A DNA stretch of 64,000 nucleotides from Streptomyces sp. Edi4 (GCF_040253615.1 NZ_JBEJGY010000004.1:868001-932000), one strand, 5' to 3'; positions 16,450-24,906 are shown, counted from the stretch's first letter. Notes: generated by a model not told the origin, from the letters alone. Translations and numbers: made by a program.

Positions 16450-16974
16450 TCAGGGCGCCGGTGTCCGTGGGGGCGGCGTGACCCGCTGGGGTACGGGGCC
16501 GCGCGAGTGGCCCTGTTTCTCCGCTGTCGCCGGCGGTGACGGGGGCAGGGCGCCGGGCTCCCGGGGCGGGGACGGCGAGGACGGCGAGCGGTCCACTGAC
16601 GGCGGGCCAGGGGACGGGGCGCTGCTGGGCGGCGGTGACGGCTTCGGGGTGGGCGCCACCGAAGGCCCGCGCGTGGGCGGAGGCTCGACCGGGCCCGGCG
16701 AATGCGCGGGCAGCGGGCGCCGCTCCTCGGGGCCGGGGGTGAACGCGGCATGGCCCACAGCCACGGCGGCGGCCGTGGCGAGCCCCGCGAGCGGCAGCGC
16801 GAGACGGCGCGGCCACAGCCAGGCCGGCCGCGTACGGCGCGACTGCCGGCCCGGTGGCCGCGCGGGACGCAGATCGGCGCCGGTGATGTTCTCCGCGCGG
16901 GCGGCGAGCGCGGCGCGCAGCCGCCGCTCGACCGGGCGCCCCGCGTGCTCGGGTTCGCTCCAGCGGCCGCTCAT
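16450..16974 (-). CDS. Proline-rich single-pass membrane protein, putative sigma-factor partner
   Basis: A 174-residue protein. The N-terminal 45 residues contain VERRLRAALAARAENITGADLRP, a pattern I associate with proteins encoded just after SigE-type sigma factors. One membrane helix follows (LALPLAGLATAAAVAVGHAAF, about residues 62-82), then an external Pro/Ser-rich tail to the end. Its ATG overlaps the stop of the upstream sigma-factor gene (ATGA), showing translational coupling. It has no zinc-binding anti-sigma (HxxxCxxC) motif, so an anti-sigma or sensor role is inference from position and topology only. Confidence 0.72.
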   Translation of the reverse strand: MSGRWSEPEHAGRPVERRLRAALAARAENITGADLRPARPPGRQSRRTRPAWLWPRRLALPLAGLATAAAVAVGHAAFTPGPEERRPLPAHSPGPVEPPPTRGPSVAPTPKPSPPPSSAPSPGPPSVDRSPSSPSPPREPGALPPSPPATAEKQGHSRGPVPQRVTPPPRTPAP

Positions 16975-17630
16975 GTCCGTGCCTCCAGGATCTTCTCCAG
17001 CGCGTCTATGCCCCGGCTCGCGAGGGACTTCACCGAGCCCCTGCTGATGCCGAGGGTGGCCGCGATCTCCGCCTCCGTGAGATCGCTCCAGTACCGCAGG
17101 ACGAGCACTTCGCGCCGCCGAGCCGTCAACTGGCCGAGCGCGGCGATCACTTCGCGGTGCTCCTCGTCGAGAACCACGCGTTCCTCTGCGGAGGGCGCGT
17201 GCGGTTCATGGGGAGGGGTGTAGCCGCGCGCGGTGCGACGGCGGCGCAGCAAGGAGCGCGAGGCGTTGACGACGGCGGTCCGCAAATACGCGAGGGCGTT
17301 GTCGATCTCCTCGATCCGCTCGCCGTGACGCCGGTAGAGCGCGGTGAACGCGTCCTGCACGACGTCCTCGGCGCTCGCCAGGTCGTCCACCAGCATGATG
17401 GCGAGACGCACCATCGCGAGGCGGTGGGCGTGGTAGAGCTCGCTGATGGTCGGCCGGCCGGCGTCGGGGGCGCCATCCGTGACGAATCCACCCGGGCCGT
17501 GGCCCACCCCGCGTGGCGTGAACGGCCGCGCGCGCGGGTCGGTACGGCTGCGGCGCAGCAGCCGGCGCCACCGGGGTGGGGACAGGCGCGGGAAGAGGGG
17601 GGCCGGGCGCGGCGCGGCGGTGTACTCCAT
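16971..17630 (-). CDS. SigE-family ECF RNA polymerase sigma factor
   Basis: A 219-residue ECF sigma factor. Region 2 spans about residues 60-125 (LYHAHRLAMVRLAIMLVDDLASAEDVVQDAF...) and region 4 about 155-215, with the helix-turn-helix LTEAEIAATLGISRGSVKSLASRG. The first 50 residues are a basic, low-complexity extension. Both GTG 17633 and ATG 17630 can use the GAGGAAC site; I prefer the ATG for spacing. The downstream gene for a membrane protein overlaps by four bases and probably controls it. Confidence 0.92.
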   Translation of the reverse strand: MEYTAAPRPAPLFPRLSPPRWRRLLRRSRTDPRARPFTPRGVGHGPGGFVTDGAPDAGRPTISELYHAHRLAMVRLAIMLVDDLASAEDVVQDAFTALYRRHGERIEEIDNALAYLRTAVVNASRSLLRRRRTARGYTPPHEPHAPSAEERVVLDEEHREVIAALGQLTARRREVLVLRYWSDLTEAEIAATLGISRGSVKSLASRGIDALEKILEART

Positions 17631-17695
17631 CACGTTCCTCGGGTGCGCGGGCAGTGCCCCGCCCCGCTCGCGCGGGGACGGGGCCGTGGCGTGCC

Positions 17696-18262
17696 TCAGT
17701 TCGCGTGCCGCCGCCGGACGGCGTAGACGGTGCCGAGACCCACGAGGATCAGCGCACCGGCGCCGACGCCCATCACCGTCGTGGCCGTGGACGAACCAGT
17801 ATGGGCCAGCTCCTTCTGATCGGCGGGCGCGGGGGCGGCCGCCGGTGCGCTCGGCGCCGCGCTCGGCTCGGCGCCGCCGCCGGCCAGCGCCGCGGCCGTG
17901 GGCTCGACGCCCTGGGGCTGCTTGGGCTGCGGCGCGGCGGACGGCTCGACGCCCTGAGGCCGCCTGGGCTGCGGCGCGGTGGGCGGCTCGGTGGCCGCAG
18001 GGCTCGGCCGCGCGGCGGCCACCTTGCTCTCACCCGCTCGCTTGACCGGCGACGACGCGTCGGCGTCACGGTACTGGGCCACCGGGGCCTGCGCGACGCT
18101 CCTCGCCTCGACACCGGGCCCTTCGGCGTGGGCGGGCCCGGCGAGCGCGGGGGCGGCGAGAGCGAGGAGCAGGCCGGTCGCGGCCGCGGCGCCGGCCAGG
18201 CGGCGCGGGCGGTGCGGGCGGCGGGGGTCGGTCTTGGCGGGACTGTGCTGGGGGACGGTCAC
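17696..18262 (-). CDS. Secreted LAxTG-type sortase substrate, Ala/Pro-rich
   Basis: A 188-residue surface protein. It has a basic N-terminus and a long hydrophobic signal core (LAGAAAATGLLLALAAPALA) ending near AHAE. The central part is Ala/Pro-rich and contains two copies of PQGVEPSAAPQPK-like sequence. The C-terminus has LAHTG, a hydrophobic helix and RRRHAN, the cell-wall sorting signal used by Streptomyces class E sortases, as in long chaplins. There is no folded domain that I recognise, so it may be a wall stalk or spacer. The GTG at 18262, nine bases after GGAG, is favoured over ATG 18301 because it puts the signal peptide at the start. No sortase gene is nearby. Confidence 0.85.
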   Translation of the reverse strand: MTVPQHSPAKTDPRRPHRPRRLAGAAAATGLLLALAAPALAGPAHAEGPGVEARSVAQAPVAQYRDADASSPVKRAGESKVAAARPSPAATEPPTAPQPRRPQGVEPSAAPQPKQPQGVEPTAAALAGGGAEPSAAPSAPAAAPAPADQKELAHTGSSTATTVMGVGAGALILVGLGTVYAVRRRHAN

Positions 18263-18403
18263 GTTGTGGTTCTCCACGGTGTCGAGGGGGCGGCGCCACA
18301 TGCGCCTTCACCCCTGACGACGCGCGGCGGGCACGGGGGTTGCCGCCGTCCTCGAAAAACTTTCGCCCCGCTTGCCGGCCGCCCGAAGGACCCGGGTACG
18401 CCT

Positions 18404-18445
18404 ACGGCTCCGGCACGCGCGACGCGGCGCGCGGGCCGGAGCCGT
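18404..18445 (-). terminator. Hairpin terminator after chitinase gene
   Basis: An 11-bp perfect inverted repeat (ACGGCTCCGGC / GCCGGAGCCGT) with a GC-rich loop lies just past the chitinase stop codon. Confidence 0.65.
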
Positions 18446-18455
18446 GGCGAGAAAT

Positions 18456-19700
18456 TCAGCAGGCGCCCTCGTCCTGCCAGACCCCCCACTCCCCCGTGGT
18501 CCCGGGCTCCTCGTCGCGCGTCCACCACTTGGCCTTGTACGTGTGGCCGTTGTGGGAGACCTCGTTGCCCTGGGTGTAGACGGCGCCCGGGGTCCAGGCC
18601 GCCGCCGCGCAGGTGCCGCCACCACCGGGCGACGAGGGCGGCGGGGAGGACGGCGAGGGCGAAGACGGCGAGGTGGGCGGGGTGGCGCCCGCGAACCTCA
18701 CCGCGTACTTGGCGAAGTCCCAGGCCGCCTGCGGAACGCTGCTGCACGTCCCGGACGTCCTGCCGTTGTTGTCGGGCGGGGTGCACTGCCGGTCCCGGTT
18801 GAGGGACCAGAAGGTGAAGCGGGCCATGTTGTGGCCGGTCGCGTAGTCGAGCACGCTCTGGAAGTCGGCCTGCGAGAAGAACTCGCCGGAGTCGCTGCGC
18901 CCGTTCATCCCGGAGAAGCCCTCATGGGCGTACGCGGTCGCCGCGTCCCAGCCGAACGTCGACTGGAGTATGGAGTTGAAGCCGGTCAGCGCGCTGGTCT
19001 GGGCGGAGGCGCCGCTGAACCCGCCGTCGAACGGCATGATCGAGAAGTTGTCGGGCACGAAGCCCTGCGACTTGGCCTCGTTCAGCATCTGCTTGCCGAA
19101 CCAGCCGGTGCCGTCGGCCGTGCCGGCGGTGGTCACCGACACGTAGAGACCGGGGTTGTTCCGCTGGAGGATCTTGGCGGCGCCGATCTCGTGGGAGATG
19201 GCGGCGGTGTTCTCGTACTCGGGCTCTTCGAGGTCGAAGTCGATCGCCTTCAGGCCGTACTTGGTGATGACCTGCTGGTAGGCGGCGGCGGTGGCGGCCG
19301 CGTCCGAGCAGTTCTGGCCGAGCTTGGTGCCGCCGTAGCCGCCGGCCGATACCGACACGTCGCCGCCCTTGGCGCGGATGGCGGAGATGACGCCGGCGAC
19401 GGCGGTGTCGGAGGAGACGGGGGCCGTGCCGCCCCAGGTGGGGCTGCATCCGCCTCCGTCGGGAGCCAGGACGAAGGCCAGCTGGAAGGCCTTGAGGCCG
19501 GTGGCGTCCATGATGGCGGGCGCGTCGGGCGGGTCGTTGTCGAGGGGCATCAGATAGGGGGCGGCGGCGTACCAGCGGGCGCCGAGCCCGGCCGCGTCCA
19601 CGGTCGCGCCCGACGCCTGGCCCGCGACGAAGGAGGCGAGACCGGCCGCCGCCAGCGCGGCGCTCGCGGCGCCGCAGAGGAGCGCACGAAGAGGCTTCAT
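18456..19700 (-). CDS. Secreted GH18 chitinase with C-terminal chitin-binding module
   Basis: A 414-residue exported chitinase. The signal peptide covers about residues 1-31. The GH18 barrel follows, with VSVSAGGYGG near residue 116 and the catalytic DxDxE stretch AIDFDLEEP, giving Glu158 as the proton donor. A Pro/Ser linker (PPTSPSSPSPSSPPPSSPGGGG-like, about residues 340-362) joins a CBM5/12 module that starts AAAWTPGAVYTQGNEVSHNGHTY and keeps the surface aromatics W-W. The order barrel-linker-CBM is the reverse of many Streptomyces chitinases. The ATG follows AGGAGA. A DasR-like operator lies 64 bp upstream of the start, so control by N-acetylglucosamine metabolism is likely. Confidence 0.92.
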   Translation of the reverse strand: MKPLRALLCGAASAALAAAGLASFVAGQASGATVDAAGLGARWYAAAPYLMPLDNDPPDAPAIMDATGLKAFQLAFVLAPDGGGCSPTWGGTAPVSSDTAVAGVISAIRAKGGDVSVSAGGYGGTKLGQNCSDAAATAAAYQQVITKYGLKAIDFDLEEPEYENTAAISHEIGAAKILQRNNPGLYVSVTTAGTADGTGWFGKQMLNEAKSQGFVPDNFSIMPFDGGFSGASAQTSALTGFNSILQSTFGWDAATAYAHEGFSGMNGRSDSGEFFSQADFQSVLDYATGHNMARFTFWSLNRDRQCTPPDNNGRTSGTCSSVPQAAWDFAKYAVRFAGATPPTSPSSPSPSSPPPSSPGGGGTCAAAAWTPGAVYTQGNEVSHNGHTYKAKWWTRDEEPGTTGEWGVWQDEGAC

Positions 19701-19763
19701 ACGAGGTCTCCTGGAGTGTGGGAGGGACCCCAGAATTGGCCGGTGGCCGGAACACGTCAACGA

Positions 19764-19779
19764 CTTGGACTAGACCATT
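19764..19779. promoter_or_regulatory. DasR-responsive element (dre)-like site upstream of chitinase
   Basis: On the minus strand the sequence reads AATGGTCTAGTCCAAG. The known dre consensus is close to ACTGGTCTAGACCAGT, so the TGGTCTAG-TCCA core has a single mismatch. The site sits 64-79 bp before the chitinase ATG, where DasR sites are found for chi genes in S. coelicolor. DasR is a GntR repressor released by glucosamine 6-phosphate. Confidence 0.75.
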
Positions 19780-19935
19780 GCTATTCCTTGAACGAACGGA
19801 GCCGGCCGCGTGAACGCGCGGGACCGGGACGCCAGCAGCGAGGCACGGAATCAGCCACGCCCACGGATGGCGGCGTGTAGGCCGGACGGCACAAGCCGAC
19901 CTGCGTGATGTCCGTTCTGTTCCTACGGTGGCTGA

Positions 19936-21093
19936 ATGGTCATCAGGTCCGGATTCCGTTCCATGGCAGCGCTCACCGCCACTGCCGCCATCGGTCTGTG
20001 CTGCCTGGCTCCGACGCAGGACAGCTCCGCCTCCGCGCCCCTGCCGGTACCGGCGGGCGAGCACGTGCGTCCGCGCACCGGCGCCCCCGCCCTTCCGGCC
20101 GGGGTGTCCGCGCTCTCGTTCGTGGTCGCCGACGCCCGCACCGGCAAGATCCTCGCCGCCCGCGACGCGCACCGCAGGCTGCCGCCCGCCAGCACGCTCA
20201 AGACCCTGTTCGCGGTCACCGCGCTCCCCCACCTGCGCGCGGACGACCGGCACACGGTCTCCGAGCAGGACCTGGCCGGCATCGGTCCGGGCAGCAGCCT
20301 CGTGGGCGTCGAGGCCGGGCACACCTACCAGGTCTCCGATCTGTGGCGCGGCGTGTTTTTGAGTTCGGGCAACGACGCCGTGCACGTGCTCGCGTCGCTC
20401 AACGGCGGCTGGGAGCAGACGGCGGCGCAGATGCAGGCCGAGGCCCGCAGGCTCGGCGCCCTGGACACCGAGGTCGTCTCGCCCGACGGGTACGACACCC
20501 CGGGGCAGGTCTCCTCGGCCTTCGACCTCGCCGTGTTCGGCCGTGCGGGTCTGGCCCGCACGGACTTCGCCGAGTACTGCTCGACCCCCTCGGCGCAGTT
20601 CCCCGGCGGGGGCGGTTCGTACGGAATCATGAACACCAACCGCCTGCTCTCGGGCAGCGACGGGGTGGCCCGCTACCCGGGGATCATCGGCATCAAGAAC
20701 GGCTACACCAGCAACGCGGGCAACACCCTGATCGCGGCGGCGAAGCAGGGCGAGCGCACCCTCCTGGTGACCGTCATGAACCCGCAGTCCGGCGGCGGGT
20801 TCGAGGTGTACGAGGAGGCCAGGACCCTGCTGGACTGGGGGTTCGGGGCGTGGGACCACGTCGACGCGGTGGGATCGCTCGAACCCGTACGGCCCACCAG
20901 GGCGGCCCACCGGCCACAGGAGACGCGCACCGCCCAGGTGGCGGCCGTCGAACCGGCCGGGGTCGCGAGCGAGGAGGAGTCGTCCTGGCCGGTGGCGGGG
21001 TCCGTGGCCGGCGGCCTGGCCGTGACCGCCACGCTCGTGGTCCTGGCCCGACGGCGCTCGGACCGCGCCCGCGCGGGACGCCCCAAGCGGTGA
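19936..21093 (+). CDS. D-alanyl-D-alanine carboxypeptidase (penicillin-binding protein)
   Basis: A 385-residue S11 peptidase. A signal peptide (about residues 1-34) precedes the domain. The active-site SxxK is STLK in PPASTLKTLF (near residue 86), SGN is in LSSGNDAVH, and the third motif reads KNG in GIKNGYTSN instead of the usual KTG, a variant seen in actinomycete homologues. A C-terminal hydrophobic helix (VAGGLAVTATLVVLA) followed by RRRSDR anchors it to the membrane. It trims the terminal D-Ala from peptidoglycan stem peptides. The ATG at 19936 has a weak GGTGG upstream. Confidence 0.9.
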   Translation: MVIRSGFRSMAALTATAAIGLCCLAPTQDSSASAPLPVPAGEHVRPRTGAPALPAGVSALSFVVADARTGKILAARDAHRRLPPASTLKTLFAVTALPHLRADDRHTVSEQDLAGIGPGSSLVGVEAGHTYQVSDLWRGVFLSSGNDAVHVLASLNGGWEQTAAQMQAEARRLGALDTEVVSPDGYDTPGQVSSAFDLAVFGRAGLARTDFAEYCSTPSAQFPGGGGSYGIMNTNRLLSGSDGVARYPGIIGIKNGYTSNAGNTLIAAAKQGERTLLVTVMNPQSGGGFEVYEEARTLLDWGFGAWDHVDAVGSLEPVRPTRAAHRPQETRTAQVAAVEPAGVASEEESSWPVAGSVAGGLAVTATLVVLARRRSDRARAGRPKR

Positions 21094-21151
21094 GGTCGTG
21101 GCACCGGACCCCGCCACGTGCGGGCGGACCATCGCGCGGCATTGCGGCACG

Positions 21152-21185
21152 CGGCAGTCGGCAGTCGGCAGTCGGCAGTCGGCAG
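21152..21185. repeat. 7-bp microsatellite (CGGCAGT)n
   Basis: Four complete copies of CGGCAGT plus a fifth partial copy, downstream of the carboxypeptidase gene. The copy number is likely to vary between strains. Confidence 0.9.
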
Positions 21186-21471
21186 GTGATCCAACCGGGG
21201 GGCCGTGCTCTGGCCACCCTCAATTCAGCCTAAGATTCCCAGAATAAAGTCATCCACTGCCTTGAAATCGACGCAACCCCCGCTAACACATCTTTCTTTT
21301 GGCCGACCTTGCCCGACCCGCCGACCTGGGCGACCATCCATCGCCCTGCACGGATGCGGCTCCGTTGCGTGACTTCAGGTGACCGAATGTGTTTGGCGCG
21401 GTACGCGGGACCCCGCACCTCGGTACAGACTCCTGTTCGTTCTTCGGAAACCAACCCCAGGAGTGTTCGAA
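21186..21471. other. AT-richer leader region of the SSI gene
   Basis: This gap is distinctly less GC-rich than its surroundings, especially 21230-21300 (AAGATTCCCAGAATAAAGTC and CATCTTTCTTTTGG). It should hold the promoter of the strongly expressed inhibitor gene downstream. I cannot place -10/-35 boxes with confidence. Confidence 0.4.
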
Positions 21472-21918
21472 ATGCGGAAGATCGCAGCAGTCAGTGCCGT
21501 CGCCGTCGCTCTGCTGGCCAATGGACTGGTCGGAACCGGCCTCGGCTCAGCGGCCGCGGCTCCGGCCGCGGCCCAGCAGCCGATGAGCCTGTACGCGCCG
21601 TCCGCCCTCGTGCTCACGATCGAGCCCGGCACCGGCGACCAGGCGACCTCGGTCCAGCGCGCGGTGACCCTCAACTGCGCCCCGACCCCCTCCGGCACCC
21701 ACCCCACGCCCGCCGAGGCATGCGCCGAACTCAAGCGCGCCAAGGGCGACTTCGCCGCTCTCGCCGCACCCGGCGCCCCTCACCTGTGTACGCAGCTGTG
21801 GAACCCGGTCACCGTGCGGGCCGACGGCGTGTGGAACGGCCGGCGCGTCAGCCATGTGCACACGTACGGCAACTCGTGCATGAAGGACGCCGGTTCGGAG
21901 GCGGTCTTCAACTTCTAG
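21472..21918 (+). CDS. Subtilisin inhibitor (SSI) family secreted protease inhibitor
   Basis: A 148-residue SSI. The signal peptide ends in the Ala run near residue 30. The mature domain starts SLYAPSALVLTI, and cysteines 69, 84, 106 and 136 match the two SSI disulfides. By alignment with the classic SSI loop C-P-M-V-Y-D-P, the reactive loop here is C-T-Q-L-W-N-P, so the P1-P1' bond is Gln108-Leu109. P1 is normally Met or Lys, so the target protease may differ. SSI proteins inhibit extracellular subtilisin-like and trypsin-like proteases during development. The start ATG follows CAGGAG. Confidence 0.93.
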   Translation: MRKIAAVSAVAVALLANGLVGTGLGSAAAAPAAAQQPMSLYAPSALVLTIEPGTGDQATSVQRAVTLNCAPTPSGTHPTPAEACAELKRAKGDFAALAAPGAPHLCTQLWNPVTVRADGVWNGRRVSHVHTYGNSCMKDAGSEAVFNF

Positions 21919-22052
21919 CCTGCTCCACTCGACCGGGCCGGGCCCCAGGGGGTGACAACCGCGTTCCCTCTCGTGTTACTTGACATGTCTTCGCCTATTC
22001 ACCCGGCGATGCCACTGTCCTGATGGAATGCCACCCTCACCCAGGAGGACCC

Positions 22053-23144
22053 GTGTCGGACCCCCGGCCCAGACGTTTCGCACCCCGGCTGCGGACAGCC
22101 CTGTTCAGCGCGCTCGGTGCCTGCCTCGCCCTCGCCGCGGCGGGTGCGGGCTCCGGCGCCAGTGCGGCGGGAACGCAATCGCTGCCGCTGTCCGGGGCCA
22201 CCGTCTCCGGCCTGCACAACACCTACGATCCGGCCGCGTTCCCCTATCTGGCACAGGCCCTCGACACCGGCACCTCGATGATCGAGCTCGATGTGTGGGA
22301 CGACTTCATCACCAAGGAGTGGAAGGTCAGCCACTCCAACCCACTGGGCAACAGCAACAATTGCGTGAACGCCACCACCCCCGCCCAGCTCTACTCCGGC
22401 GGCGCCAACAAGGACCTGGAGAGCTGCCTCGACGACGTACGGGTCTGGCTGGGGGCACACCCCGGGCATCCGCCGCTCGTCATCAAGCTGGAGATGAAGG
22501 CGGGCTTCCAGTCCACCTTCGGCCTCGGCCCCGCCCAGCTCGACCAGACCATCAGCGCCCATCTGGGCTCCGCCGTCTTCCGGCCGGCGGATCTGCTCGC
22601 CAAGCCCGGCGGCGGGCAGTACGCCACCCTCGACGAGGCCGCGGCCGCCGGCAACTGGCCCACCCGCGACCAGCTCGCGGGCAAGGTGATGCTCGAAGTG
22701 ATCCCGGGCACGGTCGAGGAGGGCAACCCCACCGACCGGCTCTGGACGGACGTCGAGTACGCGCGCCACCTGCGTGACCTGGCGGCGGCGGGCCACGTGG
22801 CGCAGGCGCAGGTCTTCCCCTCGGTCCACAACACTCAGGCGGGCGACCCCCGTTCACGCTACGCGGAGACCTCGATCCGGCCGTGGTTCGTCGTCTTCGA
22901 CGGTGACGCGTCGGCCTATCTGAGCGGCGGCATCGACACCGCCTGGTACGACGCCCACCACTACTTCGTCATCATGACCGACGCGCAGAACGTGGCGCCG
23001 GCCCTGGACGACAAGAACCCCTCCCCCGAGGACGCGCGCGCCCGGGTGGCCAAGCTCGCCGCCGCCCACGCCAGCGTCGCCTCCAACGACTGGACCGCCC
23101 TCCCCCAGGTCCAGTCGCTGGCCCTGCCGCGCGGGGTGGGCTGA
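22053..23144 (+). CDS. Secreted Ca2+-dependent phosphoinositide-specific phospholipase C-type protein
   Basis: A 363-residue exported protein. The start is GTG 22053 directly after CCAGGAGGA, followed by basic residues and a hydrophobic signal core (about residues 15-39). The TIM-barrel PI-PLC motifs are present: GLHNTYD with the first catalytic His, MIELDVWDD with metal ligands, WKVSHSNPLGN with the second His, and VIKLEMK. The order fits the Ca2+-dependent bacterial PI-PLC group rather than the Bacillus metal-independent enzymes. It should cleave phosphatidylinositol, a major actinomycete lipid, or host inositol phospholipids. A strong terminator follows. Confidence 0.85.
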   Translation: MSDPRPRRFAPRLRTALFSALGACLALAAAGAGSGASAAGTQSLPLSGATVSGLHNTYDPAAFPYLAQALDTGTSMIELDVWDDFITKEWKVSHSNPLGNSNNCVNATTPAQLYSGGANKDLESCLDDVRVWLGAHPGHPPLVIKLEMKAGFQSTFGLGPAQLDQTISAHLGSAVFRPADLLAKPGGGQYATLDEAAAAGNWPTRDQLAGKVMLEVIPGTVEEGNPTDRLWTDVEYARHLRDLAAAGHVAQAQVFPSVHNTQAGDPRSRYAETSIRPWFVVFDGDASAYLSGGIDTAWYDAHHYFVIMTDAQNVAPALDDKNPSPEDARARVAKLAAAHASVASNDWTALPQVQSLALPRGVG

Positions 23145-23160
23145 CCTGTAGCAGCACCCT

Positions 23161-23202
23161 GAGGCGTTCACCGGCATCCCTGCCGGTGAACGCCTCTTTT
23201 TC
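23161..23202 (+). terminator. Strong rho-independent terminator
   Basis: A perfect 16-bp stem (GAGGCGTTCACCGGCA / TGCCGGTGAACGCCTC), loop TCCC, and a run of five T residues follow the PI-PLC stop. This is the clearest intrinsic terminator in the window. Confidence 0.95.
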
Positions 23203-23607
23203 TACCCGGGGTTCAGGCCACTGGCCAAAGCCCGGCGCGCGTTTCCGGTCGCCTTCCGCGCGTGAGGGCAGCCACACCCGGCCCGCCAAAACCACAAGAT
23301 TTGCATGGCGTTGGCATATTGCAGAGGAAATCTCCACATCGGGGCCCTTGATGACGCGGAGTCGACAAGATCGCCGTTGTTGAACATCGCACTTCGAATC
23401 GGGACATGTCCGCATTGCGCCCAACCCCTTGATCGCCGCTTCCCCGGCCGTGGCCGCAGCCGATAGGCATGGAGCCGTACGGGTCCGCCGGCCGGCACGG
23501 CCGTGACCAGGCCGGTCGCGGTTCCCTGGGCGATCGCGCAGGCCACCGGCAGAAACGGGCCCGGCACCAACCGCCCGCCAACTCACCGTGAATCAAAGGG
23601 GATTGCC
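23203..23607. other. Upstream region of the melC operon
   Basis: No supported gene. A moderately AT-rich block at 23288-23345 (ACAAGATTTGCATGGCGTTGGCATATTGCAG in parts) is the probable promoter area for melC1-melC2. It shares ACAAGATTTG with the region upstream of the esterase gene at 13961. Confidence 0.45.
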
Positions 23608-23997
23608 ATGCCACAGCCCTCCGCCGCGTGTCGGCCCACCCGCCGTCACGCCATCGGCGTCACCACGGGCGCCCTCGCCGGCCTGGCCCTCGGGGGCACC
23701 GCGCACGCCGTCGTCACGGACGACCGCCACCCCGCCGGCCCCGCCGAGGACCTGCCCGAGGCCTTCGACGAGGTCTTCCAGGGGCGGCGCATCCAGGGCG
23801 TGCCCGGCGCCGGGCACGCGCACCACGGCGGCGGCTACGCGGTACGCATAGACGGCCGGGACCTGCACGTGATGCGCAACGCCGACGGCACCTGGATCAG
23901 CGTCGTGAACCACTACCAGACCTCCCCGACTCCGCGCGCGCTCGCCCGCGCCGCCGTGGTGGAGCTTCAGGGCGCCGACCTCGTTCCGCTCGGCTGA
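23608..23997 (+). CDS. melC1: Tyrosinase cofactor / copper chaperone
   Basis: A 129-residue MelC1 protein. The N-terminus [18 protein letters not shown] is a twin-arginine-type signal, and MelC1 carries apo-tyrosinase out through the Tat pathway. The mature part contains [20 protein letters not shown], the conserved His/Met-rich segment that binds copper and delivers it to the tyrosinase active site, then the NHYQT region. The ATG follows AAAGGGG. It is 53 bp upstream of melC2 in the standard operon. Confidence 0.96.
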   Translation: MPQPSAACRPTRRHAIGVTTGALAGLALGGTAHAVVTDDRHPAGPAEDLPEAFDEVFQGRRIQGVPGAGHAHHGGGYAVRIDGRDLHVMRNADGTWISVVNHYQTSPTPRALARAAVVELQGADLVPLG

Positions 23998-24050
23998 TCC
24001 GCTCCCCCGTCACGTCCCGTCCGCACCACAGCCCCACCAGGAGCACAGCC

Positions 24051-24896
24051 ATGGCCGTTCGCAAGAACCAGGCAGACCTCACCGCCGCAGAGAAGCGCCG
24101 CCTCGTCGACGCGCTGCTTCAGCTCAAGCGCGACGGAAGGTACGACGCCTTCGTCCGCACCCACAACTCCTTCATCATGAGCGACACCGACACCGGCGAC
24201 CGGGTCGGCCACCGCTCGCCGTCGTTCCTGCCCTGGCACCGCAGATTCCTCATCGAATTCGAGCAGGCGCTCCAGAGCGTGGACGCCTCCGTCACCCTGC
24301 CCTACTGGGACTGGACGGTCGACCGCACCCCGGCCTCCTCGCTGTGGGCGGCCGACTTCCTCGGCGGCACCGGGCGCAGCAGGGACGGGCAGGTGATGGA
24401 CGGGCCGTTCGCGCACGGCACGGGCAACTGGACCATCAACGTCCGGGTGGACGGGCGTACTTATCTGCGCCGGGCGCTCGGCGCGTCCGTCGCCCAGCTG
24501 CCGACCCGGGCCGAGGTCGAGGGTGTGCTCGCCATGACGACGTACGACATGGCGCCGTGGAACAGCGCGTCGGACGGTTTCCGCAACCACCTGGAGGGCT
24601 GGCGCGGGGTCAATCTGCACAACCGCGTCCATGTCTGGGTGGGCGGCCAGATGGCGACCGGCGCCTCGCCCAACGACCCGGTGTTCTGGCTGCACCACGC
24701 CTTCGTGGACCGGCTCTGGGCGCGGTGGCAGGCCTTGCACCCCGGCTCGCCCTATCTGCCGGCGGCGGGCACCGCCAATGTGGTGGACCTGCACGACACG
24801 ATGCGGCCCTGGAACGACGTGAGCCCGGCGGACCTGCTCGACCACACGCGGTACTACACCTATGACGGCGCTGCCGGCACGGACACCGCCGCCTAG
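24051..24896 (+). CDS. melC2: Tyrosinase
   Basis: A 281-residue type-3 copper monophenol monooxygenase that oxidises tyrosine to dopaquinone for melanin. The CuA ligands are His38, His54 and His63 (THNSF, VGHRS, PWHRR) and the CuB ligands are His190, His194 and His216 (NLHNRVH, LHHAF), at the same numbers as in the Streptomyces castaneoglobisporus enzyme. It has no signal peptide of its own and relies on MelC1 for copper and export. The ATG follows ACCAGGAG. Confidence 0.98.
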   Translation: MAVRKNQADLTAAEKRRLVDALLQLKRDGRYDAFVRTHNSFIMSDTDTGDRVGHRSPSFLPWHRRFLIEFEQALQSVDASVTLPYWDWTVDRTPASSLWAADFLGGTGRSRDGQVMDGPFAHGTGNWTINVRVDGRTYLRRALGASVAQLPTRAEVEGVLAMTTYDMAPWNSASDGFRNHLEGWRGVNLHNRVHVWVGGQMATGASPNDPVFWLHHAFVDRLWARWQALHPGSPYLPAAGTANVVDLHDTMRPWNDVSPADLLDHTRYYTYDGAAGTDTAA

Positions 24897-24906
24897 GCTC
24901 CGCCCG

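Noticed and set aside
16304..17047. Open frame beginning with repeated VTSDAR units
   Set aside because: It is the translation of the 18-bp DNA array followed by antisense of the membrane-protein gene; no ribosome site.
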